This document shows positions 11,420 through 22,549 of a stretch of DNA of 64,000 bases, one piece after another. Made by a program: the position numbers and the translations under genes. Origin of the DNA: Zygaena filipendulae (taxonomy: Eukaryota; Arthropoda; Insecta; Lepidoptera; Zygaenidae); contig OU015659.1 in assembly GCA_907165275.2 (NCBI GenBank), positions 5,250,501 to 5,314,500 on the forward strand, in the 5' to 3' direction. Position 1 is the stretch's first letter; each line of letters starts with the position of its first letter. Under the pieces are notes generated by a model. That model ran no database searches, was not told the DNA's origin, and saw only the letters and a list, made by a program, of their open reading frames with translations.

Positions 11420-12005
11420 CATATTATATTATATTATATTATTACAAAGTAGAAAAATGAATTTCGATGTTTACCTTTAAATAAATAATAAAGCAATTAA
11501 AATATGTCGATTAGACTTTGACAAGCTACCGAATTTCATCTTCTATGGGTATTTTATTAATTTTTTTATTAAGTTTATCATTATGCCAGTTTAGTCAAAA
11601 CTTTTAGTAAGATTTGGGAAGCTTTGCTCGTGGAATAGACGCGATGAGTGCTTAAATTTCAGATGAAACGTTAACTAGGCCAGGGCTTCCTAACCTTTTA
11701 CCAACAATGAATACGCGCATAAAAAGCAAACTGTTCCCTCACGGTGCTTCGCATCAAATATCGGAATTCCCTCGGGAACTCTTTCTACCGCGATTAACAG
11801 TAGGTACTCTTTATTCTATTACAAGACCCAAAATAATTAAAGTCTCGTGATAAAATGATCCTATGTTTGTTTATGATCGGTATATTGTTATAGGTAGGTA
11901 TATATGTTATTGCATTTTTATGTAGGTTCTTAATATTGTGGTTTATGTACATATTTTACTCTAGTATATTTATTTATATTTTTTTTAGCTAATACAAAAG
12001 TTATT

Positions 12006-12201
12006 TAATTTTTTCACTCTGCTCCCACACCCGTGATGCCACACGCGGCTCCAGCGGAAGACCAGCGTCGGACCCCTAATGGTTCCCGGCTTATGCTGAG
12101 CTGGTTGCCTTTTTGTAGCGACAGTTTGTGCTGCTTTTTGTCAACCCATTTTATTTAATAAAATTGTAGTCATAACGAATAAACTTCATTTCATTTCATT
12201 C
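12006..12201 (+). repeat. Non-LTR retrotransposon 3' end
   Basis: CCAGCGGAAGACCAGCGTCG ... ATGCTGAGCTGGTTGCC ... TTGTGCTGCTTTTTGTCAAC ending GAATAAACTTCATTTCATTTC. It resembles a LINE 3' UTR common in moths, with its own AATAAA and an (ATTTC)n tail. Confidence 0.55.
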
Positions 12202-12329
12202 TATGTTGCTCAGGTATATTGCAGGATTCCTATTAGTGAATTTAATAAAAAGCTTCCGTAGTTCCAGATTTTACCGCCTACAAACAATAAAAACAGGCAA
12301 AATTTTCTTCTATTCATCACCAGATAATA

Positions 12330-12475
12330 ATTATAATGAAACAAAGTCGTCCTTCACGTCTATCTGTTTATCTGTTCGCGATAAACTTAAAAACTACAGA
12401 ACGGATATTAATATTTATCAAAAGATAGAGTGATTCATGAGGAAGGTTTAGGTATATAATTCGCCAAGGATTTGT
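12330..12475 (+). mobile_element. Helitron-like body fragment
   Basis: ATAAACTTAAAAACTACAGA and GAGTGATTCATGAGGAAGG match copies at 868-963 and 60800-60976. No terminal hairpin is present. Confidence 0.55.
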
Positions 12476-12540
12476 GTAAATTAGTTGAAATATAACGATA
12501 ATTTGTTGGGAGTGTGGGAAAAGGTAGGTAGGTACTTTGT

Positions 12541-12945
12541 TACGCTTTAACGCCTTGACTACTCAACCGATCATCATGAAATTTTGCATTCACGTGGTCA
12601 GAGGTATGGTGGTAGAGCACTTTCTAGAGCCCGGCTGGCTAGTTACCACGTTCAAGGTTGTAAATCTGTCGCCAATCACCTAACAGTGTGTTCCGGCGCC
12701 CCACTTGAAAGTCAGTTCCCATCACCATTCCAGGTCGGCAACGCACCTGCATGCCTTTTTGTGTTTCAGATGTCAATGGGCGGCGGTAATCACTTACCGT
12801 CAAGTGTAGGTACTTACCACTTGCCCGTTTGCCCCCTATGACATAAAAAATCTACCTACAGAAATGGACATAGGGTACTTTTTACCCCGGAATTCTCGCA
12901 GGATCTCCGAAATTCACGTGGGTGGTGGGTCCGAAGGGATCAGCT
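12541..12945 (+). mobile_element. Helitron-like copy split by a retroelement insertion
   Basis: Body up to CACGTGGTCAGAGGTA (12541-12610) resumes at CAGAAATGGACATAGGGTAC (12856 on) and ends in a worn hairpin. The interruption is the repeat at 12606-12849. Confidence 0.65.
12606..12849 (+). mobile_element. Lepidopteran SINE/LINE-tail repeat with A-rich end
   Basis: Contains AAGGTTGTAAATCTGTCGCC, GGTCGGCAACGCACCTGCA and GGGCGGCGGTAATCACTTAC, then GCCCCCTATGACATAAAAAA, wording of a very common lepidopteran dispersed repeat. The apparent 85-codon frame inside it is not a gene. The start (GTGGTAGAGCACTTT) reappears at the window end. Confidence 0.65.
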
Positions 12946-12949
12946 TCTT

Positions 12950-14055
12950 AGATATAAAATAAAAATCTTATGTTTGTTGGTGCTTTATATCGCCAATCTC
13001 CCAAAATTCTTCACTGCGGATTTAAAAAATTTACACAACATTGGAGGAATTCCCAAAGGGATTACCGAAATTAAAAAGCCATCTTATTTCAAGACAAAAT
13101 GGATTTTTTCTATAATTTTGGCCCTCCTCCGAAATTTCATTAACTTTCTGGCCCTTCGTGAAGAAGGTTTGCCCACCACTGGTCTAGGCAATGATTATTT
13201 ATTTTTAAACAGCATGGTCTACTCTATGAAGATGCCAATAGCGTTGAATTCCAGTCGTCGCTCGCCGCCCATTTATTTTGCGCAGTGTCAATCACACATT
13301 TTCTCGATTGAGAACAATATGTACCTACTATAGATACACGTTGATCTACAACGTCTTAGTTAATGGCAGATAACGCATACAGGGGGATTGCGAAAACACG
13401 AGTATGTTATTCGTTTCTACTATGCTCGTATAAAATAAATAATTGTTTTAATTAAACATTTGCTTTAAATTACATAATAAACAGTATGCCTAATATTTTA
13501 GCGGTTCACGTTTTCCTCAAAAACGACAATTTCTCATGTTCAATTTTCGTGCGAAAAATATTTACCTACTTCGCTCATTTTGAGCATTGTTTGATTTGTG
13601 TGATTGCGACTTGTGAATGGTTATTAATATTAATTTAAAGGTGTGTGTAAAATATATTAAGGAAAGTACACGAAATATTTTTTTCGATAATAATAATAAT
13701 AGACACCTACCCATGTACGATATTATTATTATAATATGTATTAAACGAATATTTGTGTATGCGGTCCCTTTTCATTGAAATAAATAAAAATCTTAATACC
13801 TACCTATATTAGAGCATTACAAAATTAGCATCACCTTTATTTTTTTTTTGGCTGTAAGTCCATTAGTTTAAACATGCGTCATTCAGAACCTCAATATACT
13901 GAGTAGATTTCAATAAGATTTCGCATTTAGGATTTAAAAAAAAAAAATATTATAAATAAATAAGAGTTCCCGAATTCCATCAATTCATAAAATCATTAGT
14001 CAATCTTAATAACTGAATTTCTTCTGCCTTTATACAAAACTGGTCATTAACTGGT
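12950..14055. other. Gene-free region
   Basis: A 119-codon plus-strand frame at 12974-13333 has no recognisable domain and an average amino-acid make-up. The rest is AT-rich with A and T runs. Nothing else can be supported. Confidence 0.3.
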
Positions 14056-14059
14056 CACC

Positions 14060-14387
14060 AGCGGTTTCAGCCGCATCCATTTTGGAATTCCCACAGGAAT
14101 TTTTTGTATCACGGCGAAAGTACCCTATTCACTATTCCAAGATCTAAATTACTCGAAATTATACATTAAATATTATTTATAACTACTCGTATAATAATAG
14201 CTTTTCCCCCAGGGGTTTAATCTGCATGTATTCGGAAATTCCCACGGGAACGGGATAAAAAGTATCGTACGCCACACCAACATAACTGTAGTTTCGTTTC
14301 AGTCAAAGAATTTTTAGAATTGGTTCAGTAGTTCTAGAGATTTCCCCCTACATCCAAACTTACAAACTTTATCTCTGTAGAATATTA
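14060..14387 (-). mobile_element. Two degenerate Helitron-like copies in tandem
   Basis: Worn 3' ends at 14060 (CAGCGGTTTCAGCCGC) and 14200 (ATAGCTTTTCCCCCAGGGG), both minus. The second has body TTTAGAATTGGTTCAGTAG and a 5' end near 14387. Confidence 0.5.
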
Positions 14388-15187
14388 AGTTTAGATGTAT
14401 AGATAGTATAAATAGTAGTAATAGTACCTAATATGTATAATAGGGATGTGTGTTTTATTATAACGTTGTGTCAATCAATAAGGTTATAAATACCGTTCAA
14501 TTAATTGTCATTATCTGCTTCCTGGGCACTATCGATCTATAGATTACAATACTGGCCAATAAGACCAATCACCTGGCATCAGTACCAATTCCTTATTCAA
14601 AGTGACAAGTAGGTACGCGCGTATTTCATAGACAATATTTGTAAAATAATACTTTAAGTGCGCACGTTTGCGTGTAATAAGAGAGCTATGGATAAAAAAT
14701 TCAATAAAGTAAGTTCACGTCGTCATATTGTGTAGTAGATAGTAAAACTAAAAAAAATACCCATCAAAATAATTTCCATATTTAGTTTTTTTTTAGCAGT
14801 TTTTAGGAGATACATTTTTTGATGATTGTTGACGTGTAGGTATTTGGTTTGAACTTTGAACGTAGTAGTGACAAAAGCTGGAATCATCAAATTGGCGAAA
14901 GAACGTAATTTTTTTTTCATTACTCATGCTCGGAAAGTAGGTCTGAAGTTGCCTGAGAAGCGGGTTGAAAGTAACCCTTTTCAGCCCTAGGGAGAATCGC
15001 TTTCAACTGACAACTGTCAAATTATTAAAAAAAAACTAGGTCTATTTTCACATATCTATTGAACCATGTTTCAACTTTCTATACAGCCAGCGCGATGTAA
15101 AATTGAAATAACGTAAAGTTTAAGTAGGTATTAATTAAAATAAAATTCACTCACTTTTTCTTAAGCTAATTCCTATTTATATTTTTT

Positions 15188-15223
15188 ATTTTCTTTAATT
15201 AATACTTAATAATTAAAGAAAAT
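15188..15223. repeat. Short hairpin
   Basis: ATTTTCTTTAATT and its complement, 10-base spacer. It sits between two direct repeats of a 38-bp phrase (AGCTAATTCCTATTT at 15165 and 15345). Confidence 0.5.
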
Positions 15224-15399
15224 ATTTTTTTTAGGTCGCCACAATGTAAATAAAAAATACTGGCTGAATAGTTAGCCGGCCAAAGAAAAAGAAATAGGTG
15301 GGAAAGTGTCAAGCGACTATCCGATCTTCACTCATTTTTTCTTTAGCTAATTCCTATTTTTATTTTGACTTTCCTTGCATTCGTAATGAAAAGCACAGT

Positions 15400-15515
15400 G
15401 TTACCCTCGGGAGAAAGTAACTTATTTAGTGCCTCGAACTATTGGCGCCCTCGCTACGCTCAGGCGCCAAACCCCGTCTCGGCACTAAATGAGTTACTTT
15501 CACCCCTTGGATAAC
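15400..15515. repeat. Foldback element with nested GGCGCC arms
   Basis: Outer arms GTTACCCTCGGGAGAAAG... and ...CTTTCACCCCTTGGATAAC pair over about 34 bp (core AAGTAACT...TTAGTGCC). Inside them two GGCGCC boxes flank a CTCGCTACGCTCA loop. No coding capacity, probably a small foldback transposon. Confidence 0.6.
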
Positions 15516-16055
15516 AATGTACTATTTTATGATCGACTTTTTCTCATATTCTTCTTTTAAACACTTTAGCCTTCCCATGAGTACCAATATAGATAATCTC
15601 ATCAAAAATAAAAAATAAATCGTCTAGTTTCTGTAAAAACAACGAAGATATTATTACATTAAAAATTGTATAACACAGGACTTTTTTGAGTTGGATTGAA
15701 AAAATTGGTCGTGTAGTTTCTGAATGCAAAAAATACTAGGGCAATTATACAGCATTTTTTTTTTAATTGACCATCAAAAAGAATATGTTCATGACATATA
15801 GGTTGTGAGCAACAAATCCTAGACGATTATCCTATTTAAAGAATGTGTTCCACATACGTAATCAGTTGGTAGACAACTTTGACATATTATTTCGGTCGGT
15901 GGTTTTTCGAACGTCGGAGTTCTATTAACTATTCTCTTATTTTAATCTATTAACTTGGTACGTAGTGCATTCACCTCTAGAAGACAGCAATAACTGTGTG
16001 ATATTAAGTTGCAATGTATCTTGTGAAAAAAAACCAAACAAAATAATATCACTTA

Positions 16056-16292
16056 CGGCCGCACTCAGAGTCGACTTTAATGATTACTTAGTTAAGTATA
16101 GATTTTTAAAACAAAATTGCCGCAATCAGAGACGTTCAGTAAATTAATGTTATTTGGCATTTAATGAGATGTAACTTAATTAGTTAAATGCCAATTAACA
16201 TTAATTTATTAAACTTGTCTGATTGCGGCAGTTTTGTTTTAAAAATCTATACTTAACTAAATAATCATTAAAGTCGACTCTGAGTGCGGCGG
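16056..16292. mobile_element. 237-bp palindromic MITE, PIF/Harbinger-like
   Basis: Long inverted arms (CGGCCGCACTCAGAGTCGAC at the left, complement at the right) and the 3-bp duplication TTA on both sides (16053-16055, 16293-16295). TTA/TAA duplications are typical of PIF/Harbinger. The copy ends about 40 bp before the first PDZ exon. Confidence 0.85.
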
Positions 16293-16334
16293 TTAATCCT
16301 TAGTAAAGTTTGAACTATTTATTTTATATGAAAG

Positions 16335-19300
16335 AAGTCACTGGAGGTGTCGCGATGTGCCGTGGCTCGTCCGTCGTGGGAATCTAGGAACGAGGGGGTC
16401 CACGAGAGAGTTAACTTCGACGACACCATATGGGGCTTCAGCCTGGCTGGCGGATCTTATTACGAAACACCCTTGAGAATAACAGAAGTAAGAACCATTT
16501 CATAAGTTTAGATTGTACGTAGATGGCACAAAACCTGTTTATTAGTGGACATGTATAGTTGGTTCGGTGTGTATTGACTGTTGCCCGCGGTTTGATCCAC
16601 ATTTATTTCTCTATATAACTACACAATAGTTTCCTTCTGGGAGAACGACCATCTTATATAGAAGCTGAGATTTCATTTGCACTCCCTTTTCGTATTAAGG
16701 GTTCAATTACTGAAAACACCCGAAAATACGAATTCATTTTAAGAGAATCTTACAGCAGATGCTTAGTAATAAAGTAATAGTTTAAAATAGTTACCTTATT
16801 ATAGTTGTAAATTAAGGATTTTTAGCCAAATTAGCGGTTAATGCAGTAATCAATTCGACTACTAAATATACAAATAACCTAATAACCCTTTCAATGGTGA
16901 AAAATGTATATGTATCTATTTATAACTTGTAATCAGACAAGTAAACCTTTGATTCCAGAGAAAAATTTACAAGTAGTAAATGCATATACCTATTCGTCAT
17001 GAAAATGATTATTAATTTAAGGATTAATCCTTTATATACTTACCAGTTAATTATAAAATAAGTTTATAGACGTCCTATAACTCAAAAATTAGGTTGCATT
17101 TATAAAAAGTTATAAAGTAATTATTTTCATGTTCTTTTCTCCGAACTTTCTAAATATAAACCAATTAATATTATTATCTTGTGCATGTAAAAACAAAACA
17201 GAGGGCTCAATCATTGAGCAAATAATCACTACGTTTTACCAATTACACTGTTAATCTCGCAACCATTCTACCTACGGGAATAAAACCCGCGATGTGAAAC
17301 GATACCTGAAAATAAAAATCGAATGAAAGCATTCCGTCGACATATTTTCATATTCTTATTCCGTCTTCCACCCATTTATTATAATTCCTCATAAAACAGC
17401 AAAACGCAGTCAATAAAACTGCTGATATGCAAGGATATAATAAAATTCAAATTCGGAAGCAAGTATCCTCGGTGAACGTGCGGAATAATAAGTAAAAATG
17501 AATTATTGCTTTTTTTTTTAGGTTAAAGTGGGAAGTCGCGCTGAACGCGCCGGCATCAAAGTGGGTGATGTTTTAAAAAGTATAAACAACCTCGACACTT
17601 CCCAGCTAACTATACAGGAAGCTCACGACATTATAGTGGCGTCCGGTTACGAAATACTGTTGAATGTTGTTGCGTAAGTTGCTCCCTCAAGCATAAAGCA
17701 CTAGAAAATTGCAGAATGATGCATTATTTTTCAAAGTTCTAAGCGAGAAACTAATATAAAGTTGTGTAATTTATTTTGCTGCAGTACGATTTCTCTTCTT
17801 AATTAGCTTACCTACTAGAGTTTTGCCACATCCGTGTTTTATTGTTTCACCCGCGGCAATTTCGGAGTTCCCGCAGGAATTCCGGGATAAAAAGTACCCT
17901 GCGTGTTCCGGGTTAAGTAGTACAGGGTCAGGGGACAACCTGGATGTAAAATTTAGTGGTGATCGGTCCAGCCGTTTACGCGTGATTCCGTGACCAAGGG
18001 AAATAAGGATTCATTATTATATAAATATAGATTGTGAAGTAGGTTATATATTACTCTTACTTATCCTACTAATATTATAAATGTGAAAGTGTGGATGTTT
18101 GTTACTCAATCATGCAAAAACGGTTGAACGGATTTAAATGAAATTTGGCATGCACGTTGTCAGGGGTACAGAGAAGGACATAGGGTACTTTTTAACCCGG
18201 AATTCCCGCGGGAACTCCGAAATTGCTGCGGGTGAAACCGCGGGGCACAGCTAGTATAATTATATTGCTCAATGCACACTCGTATATTAGCTTTTTTGTT
18301 TTGTTTGTTTTTTGTTTTTTTAAGTATACTTATGGTTCTCATGAAAGAAGTTTGGAGTTCCTATGAGAATTCCGAAACTCACGCTGGTGAATCTCCGAAA
18401 CGGTTGCATCAATTTTGACGGGACTTTCACTGCTAATTAGCTGATGTTATGTTGTAAAAAGTAAATTAGGCTACTTTAGATTTCCTGCGAGAATTCTGAA
18501 ACTCACACGGGTAAAACCACAAGGCACAGCTAGTTTCCAATATTTTTTACTGTTTTGTTATTGTATACTCTACTGTACTCGTATTTTAATTTATTAGATA
18601 AAAAATTTAGATGATGGCCAATATTGGCGTGAGTACTGAGTAGTTACATACCTACCATGTAGCCTAATCAAAAGTTTCTGATTTCGATTGGTTTAAATTT
18701 TAAACCACAGTTTCAACGGTAGGTATTACTCACTTCTAGATATTATGCATAGGATCAAGTGGATTGATTGTTATGAAAAGTTGTTTAATAAATAATTGGT
18801 CTTAGTTGAAATCAGCGCATGAGTTGCTGCACTTAAAACCAGTGATTCTTTCTATTCGGGCTTTCTGTGCACCAAGGCTGGCCAACCCTAGCAGTACCGG
18901 TAGTAGAGGATAATTCCTACTAGACCACAAACATGGCCGTGTTTCTCTCTTGTCTCTCTAACCTGTAATATTATGTTCTTTCATTGCAAAATCTTTTTTT
19001 TTTACTTTTGCATTTTTACTTGACTCTATATAATTTGTGTTTTTACGAGCACCTATGTCCCGTCCCTATTTTCGAAAATTTTATTCTTACCAGAATTTAA
19101 TTGGCAAAAAAAAAAGTTAGCTATGTATTATTTATAGTTGGCAAATGTTTATCAAATAGTTATTCGCATATATAGATATGTATTTAATTAAAACTGACAT
19201 TAATAATCCTTGAACTCGCAGCCCAGATGTGGAGGAGACAACATATTCGGTGTATCAGGATGAACTAGTAAGTTTCTATTCGTTACCATAACTGACTTTG

Positions 19301-22300
19301 ACACATTTCCAAAATTACATAAGTTTTCTAATAACGCCATCTTATCTATTTAAGGTCCGTTTATATCTACCGACATTGAGCGTGTCAGACACGTTCCGTC
19401 GCAGACAAAATAAAGTTTTCCAACACAGTGCGTATTAACGTATTTACAACGTGTTAATGAATTAACTGAAAACTAGAAAGTAGTTTGCTCAGAATCAACT
19501 AGCGAATCGATCGCACTATGTTTTAATATAGGTTATATTTTTTCATTTTTACTAGCCCATGTCTAAATTATTCATAATACAATATTTGGCGCGTACGCCG
19601 CCCGCAGCGAAAAAATTTGAACCGGTAGGCACGGGCGTAGCGCTTGGAATTTCGTAGATAGGTCGCCTCCAAACTAATGTTGAATACTTTTAAAGTATTA
19701 ATTTTTTCGACACATAAAATATATTTTAATCATATTATTGTTTATCTTTTTAAATGGGGTGTATCAGGTTTTCAGTTAATTCATTAACACGTTGTATATC
19801 GATCGTATATAACACGGCCGCGCAGACACGCCGACAGACACGGGCCGTGACCGGCCAGTAGGTAGGTATTCGCGAAAAGAAGATTTTGTCTGCGCTGTTC
19901 ATGTCTGTACGTGTCTGAGGCTACAACCCGAGCAGTGTGAATAGAGCTTCGGAACCGTGCAGACGTTTTTTGTAATTAAACGATGTCTGTCTGCGTCTGC
20001 CACGGAACGTGTCTGGCACAATCAGATGTAAATACATGGTGTCTTTCGGTGTCTGTGACGGAACGTGTCTGGCACGCTCAATGTCTGTAGATATAAACGG
20101 ACCCTTACACGTGTATCGCTTGCTAAGACTCGGGGTAGGATCATCACAGTCCTCATCCCGCTGTCACTATCATCCAAAGTTTCGTTATTATGTACCCATA
20201 ATGATAGTATATAACGTCTTGTAAAGGTATCTTACATCAATCTCATTATATAAAAAGTATAAAGTCAGTATTCGTCTTCTTTTCGGTCCTATAGATTTAT
20301 CCGAATACGATATTAACACTTGGATGAAATGTCGTGCACGTATTCGTATAGGTTTCTGACCAAAAACAGATTTTTAATAACTTTTTTTAAAATTATACAT
20401 AACTAGTTATGCCCCGCGGTTTCACCCGCGTTAATTTCAGAATTCCCGCGGGAATTCCGGGATAAAAAGTACCCTATGTGTTAATCTGATGTATAAGCTA
20501 TATTAGTGTAAAGTTTCATTTAAATCCATCCAGTAGTTTTTGCGTGAAAGAGTAACAAACATCCATCCATCCATCCATTCTTACAAACTTTCGCGTTTAT
20601 AATATTAGTAGGATCTATACTATAATAAAAGAGTACAATCCGCAATTCTGTACATTGAATATTTTTACCTAAAATTGAGAGGGGTGATAAAAGAAGAGTA
20701 ACCAAGCACAAAAAAAGTTTTTAAAATTCTTTTATTTCTGTCTGTCTGTCTGTCTGTTCGCGATAATCTCTGAATCTACTGAAAAGATTGTTATGCGGTT
20801 TTCACAGGTAGATTAAGCTTAGCCTTGAGCTACATATAGGTTTTGTTTCATTGAAATCGGATGTCGGGAAAAAAAGTTGTATAAGAAACTTTCGCGCGGG
20901 TGAAACCGCGGGGCACAGCTAGTTATGTAATATGTATGTACTATATTATGATGGTTCAAACTATCGATTTTTTGTTGATATTTTGCACTGTGGTGATCGA
21001 ACAAGTGAAATATGAAACGCTACACGAGTACCTAAACTTCTTACTTGTCTTCAAAATAATAACATCTTTCCTGTTCAAACCTTCCTATCTTCCTCCTACT
21101 AGCTGTTCCGCACGGTTTCACCCGCGTTAATTTCGGAGTTCCCGCGCGCATTCCGGGATAAAAATACTATGTACTTTTCTGTACCCCTGACAACGAGTAG
21201 GTATGCAAAATTTCATGATGATCAGTTGAGTCGTTAAGACGTGAAAGCTTAACAAACAAACAAACTAACTTTCGCATTTTATAATAGTGAGGATATTCAA
21301 CCTTTTATTTTATAACTTTCAATGTTTATACAGAGAATGTTAGATCATTAAAAATCCAATAGATATCTCGGTCATTTCCTGGAAATCGAGAGGGCTGCAA
21401 TTTTTCACACAGCTTTAATTGGTGAAAAAACGTGTCTTTACAAATATTTTTAACTGTTTACTAATATATAGGAAGATGAGTCTACAACAACTAGATTTCT
21501 ACATGAAGAGGAAAATCAACAAGGGCCGATATCATATTTTAAAATAAAAAAGGTATTTGAATTTTTAAATTTAACTTATAAGTGATCATTTTTCTAAAGA
21601 ATGTTCTATACTTAGTTGTCTCGTGCTGCTGAAATAATATTTCTGTCCCCGAATTTTTATAAGAGCTATCGATTTTCAGTACGAAGAGGGGATATTCCGT
21701 TGGCCGTGCAACAAGAAAAGAGATATATTATACAGAGAGTCCAACTGCTATTTGGTACCTAGTCGCTACGAAGCGAGTCATCCGTAAGTCATTTTAATTT
21801 CTGATTGTTTACTTCAATCAATAAGTAAGTATACAGACAAAAAAAAATATATTTCAGAATTTTACGATTCTCATGTTTTTTTTCCATAAGCGTATAGAGT
21901 TTTCCCACCACACGTTTCACTTCTGTATGCGTCTTAAGTAATAGGTAGTTAAAGATTTTTCACCACCAAAGACCAGATGTTCAACGTGGTACCTAAATGG
22001 TATCTAATAATTATATTGAAGTTTCGTAAAAACTCTCAGGTGAAATCTAAAAATAGTTACCCATATAAAATAGAATTTCTATGTATACCTACCTATGAGT
22101 TAATAATTAGGAACCTGTCAAATGCTAGTAAAATATTTCTCTGGAACTTTTAACTTTTCAATTAGAAAAACTATAAAATGGATGGAAAATTTTCATCGAA
22201 CTTTTTCTAACTTAGCATGCGAGCTGGATTAAATAACGTACCCATACTTTTCATTCCAGGCAAGCCATATTGAAGAACGATTCCGATGAAATAGCAAGGA

Positions 22301-22317
22301 AATCTGTGATTGTGTAA
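16335..22317 (+). CDS. PDZ-domain protein, ZASP/PDLIM-like, 3' six exons
   Basis: Six exons join in frame: 16335-16487, 17522-17673, 19222-19267, 21472-21552, 21680-21783 and 22260-22317 (TAA 22315-22317). All internal introns are GT-AG with donors GTAAGA, GTAAGT, GTAAGT, GTATTT and GTAAGT. The product has about 197 residues. Residues roughly 25-103 are one PDZ domain: carboxylate-binding loop WGFSLAGG, then VKVGSRAERAGIKVGDVLKS, then NNLDTSQLTIQEAHDII. The loop and the L-DTSQL segment resemble ZASP/PDLIM PDZ domains, but no LIM or ZM motif follows. The tail is acidic, then contains ISYFKIKKYEEGIFRWPCNK of unknown role, and ends SVIV. No in-frame ATG exists before the PDZ domain (frame closed by TGA at 16329-16331), so an upstream exon is missing. 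The 5' edge of the first exon is uncertain: AGs allow 16335, 16338 or 16347, all in phase. Likely an intracellular adaptor. Confidence 0.82.
16576..16640 (-). mobile_element. Helitron-like 3' remnant in PDZ intron 1
   Basis: CTGTTGCCCGCGGTTTGATC keeps the terminal hairpin half. The body has decayed. Confidence 0.4.
17844..18032 (-). mobile_element. Helitron-like in PDZ intron 2
   Basis: 3' end TTTCACCCGCGGCAATTTCG, body GGATAAAAAGTACCC, 5' end fading near the plus-strand copy at 18064. The terminal CTAG is lost. Confidence 0.7.
18064..18254 (+). mobile_element. Helitron-like, complete 191-bp copy
   Basis: Starts TCCTACTAATATTATAAATG and ends GCGGGTGAAACCGCGGGGCA, then CAG and CTAG (18251-18254). 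This is the cleanest short copy in the window and a good reference for the family. Confidence 0.9.
18340..18533 (+). mobile_element. Helitron-like, degenerate
   Basis: Two worn 3' modules (GAATTCCGAAACTCACGC and GAATTCTGAAACTCACACGG) end at CTAG 18530-18533. Confidence 0.55.
19354..20104. mobile_element. TIR DNA transposon (TTAA-type) in PDZ intron 3, hosting a nested MITE
   Basis: Terminal repeats of about 55 bp: GGTCCGTTTATATCTACCGA at the left and complement ...AGATATAAACGGACC at the right. The left flank is TTAA and the right flank TTAC, suggesting a TTAA target with one change. The right TIR region is partly duplicated (about 19980-20035 and 20040-20100). No transposase is seen. Confidence 0.7.
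19447..19794. mobile_element. TA-flanked MITE, 27-bp perfect TIR, nested
   Basis: CAACGTGTTAATGAATTAAC plus seven more bases are exactly repeated in inverse at the right end. TA is present on both sides, as for Tc1/mariner. It interrupts the 19354-20104 element. A second copy lies at 31888-32233. Confidence 0.78.
20403..20613 (-). mobile_element. Helitron-like, left half of a head-to-head pair
   Basis: CTAG at 20403-20406. The 5' end on the minus strand is TCCTACTAATATTATAAACG, ending exactly at 20613 where the opposite copy begins. Internal (ATCC)n near 20570. Confidence 0.88.
20614..20922 (+). mobile_element. Helitron-like, TATAATAAAAGAG subtype, right half of a head-to-head pair
   Basis: Starts TCTATACTATAATAAAAGAG with no base between it and the minus-strand copy. 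Ends GCGGGTGAAACCGCGGGGCA, CAG, CTAG (20919-20922). Confidence 0.9.
21099..21293 (-). mobile_element. Helitron-like, complete 195-bp copy
   Basis: CTAG at 21099-21102. The 5' end on the minus strand is TCCTCACTATTATAAAATGC. Lies in PDZ intron 3 with the other copies. Confidence 0.85.
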
Positions 22318-22350
22318 TTAAAGTAGATAAGTATAGTATTTAAGAAAGAA

Positions 22351-22356
22351 AATAAA
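22351..22356 (+). terminator. Poly(A) signal of the PDZ gene
   Basis: AATAAA lies 34 bases after the stop codon of the PDZ gene and is followed by a T-rich stretch. Further AATAAA hexamers near 22476 and 22523 could serve as alternatives. Confidence 0.5.
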
Positions 22357-22549
22357 AATGGTGCTTGATTTTTATTAGGTACTTTCAAGTATTGTGACAA
22401 ATTAGATTCTTGATATTAAATATCCATAAAGAGTGCATTTTAACCAGTTCAAAGTGAAGAAGTGGATGCGGTTAACGAATAAAACTAGTACTACTACTAC
22501 TAAACTTTTGTAAGCAGTTGTTAATAAATTATATTAGGACTTTTCAATT

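Noticed and set aside
12584..12841. 85-codon frame
   Set aside because: Coincides with the lepidopteran SINE/LINE-tail repeat.
16328..16384. ATG frame (ATGAAAGAAGTCACTGG) as start of the PDZ gene
   Set aside because: It is in another frame and stops at a TAG after 18 codons.
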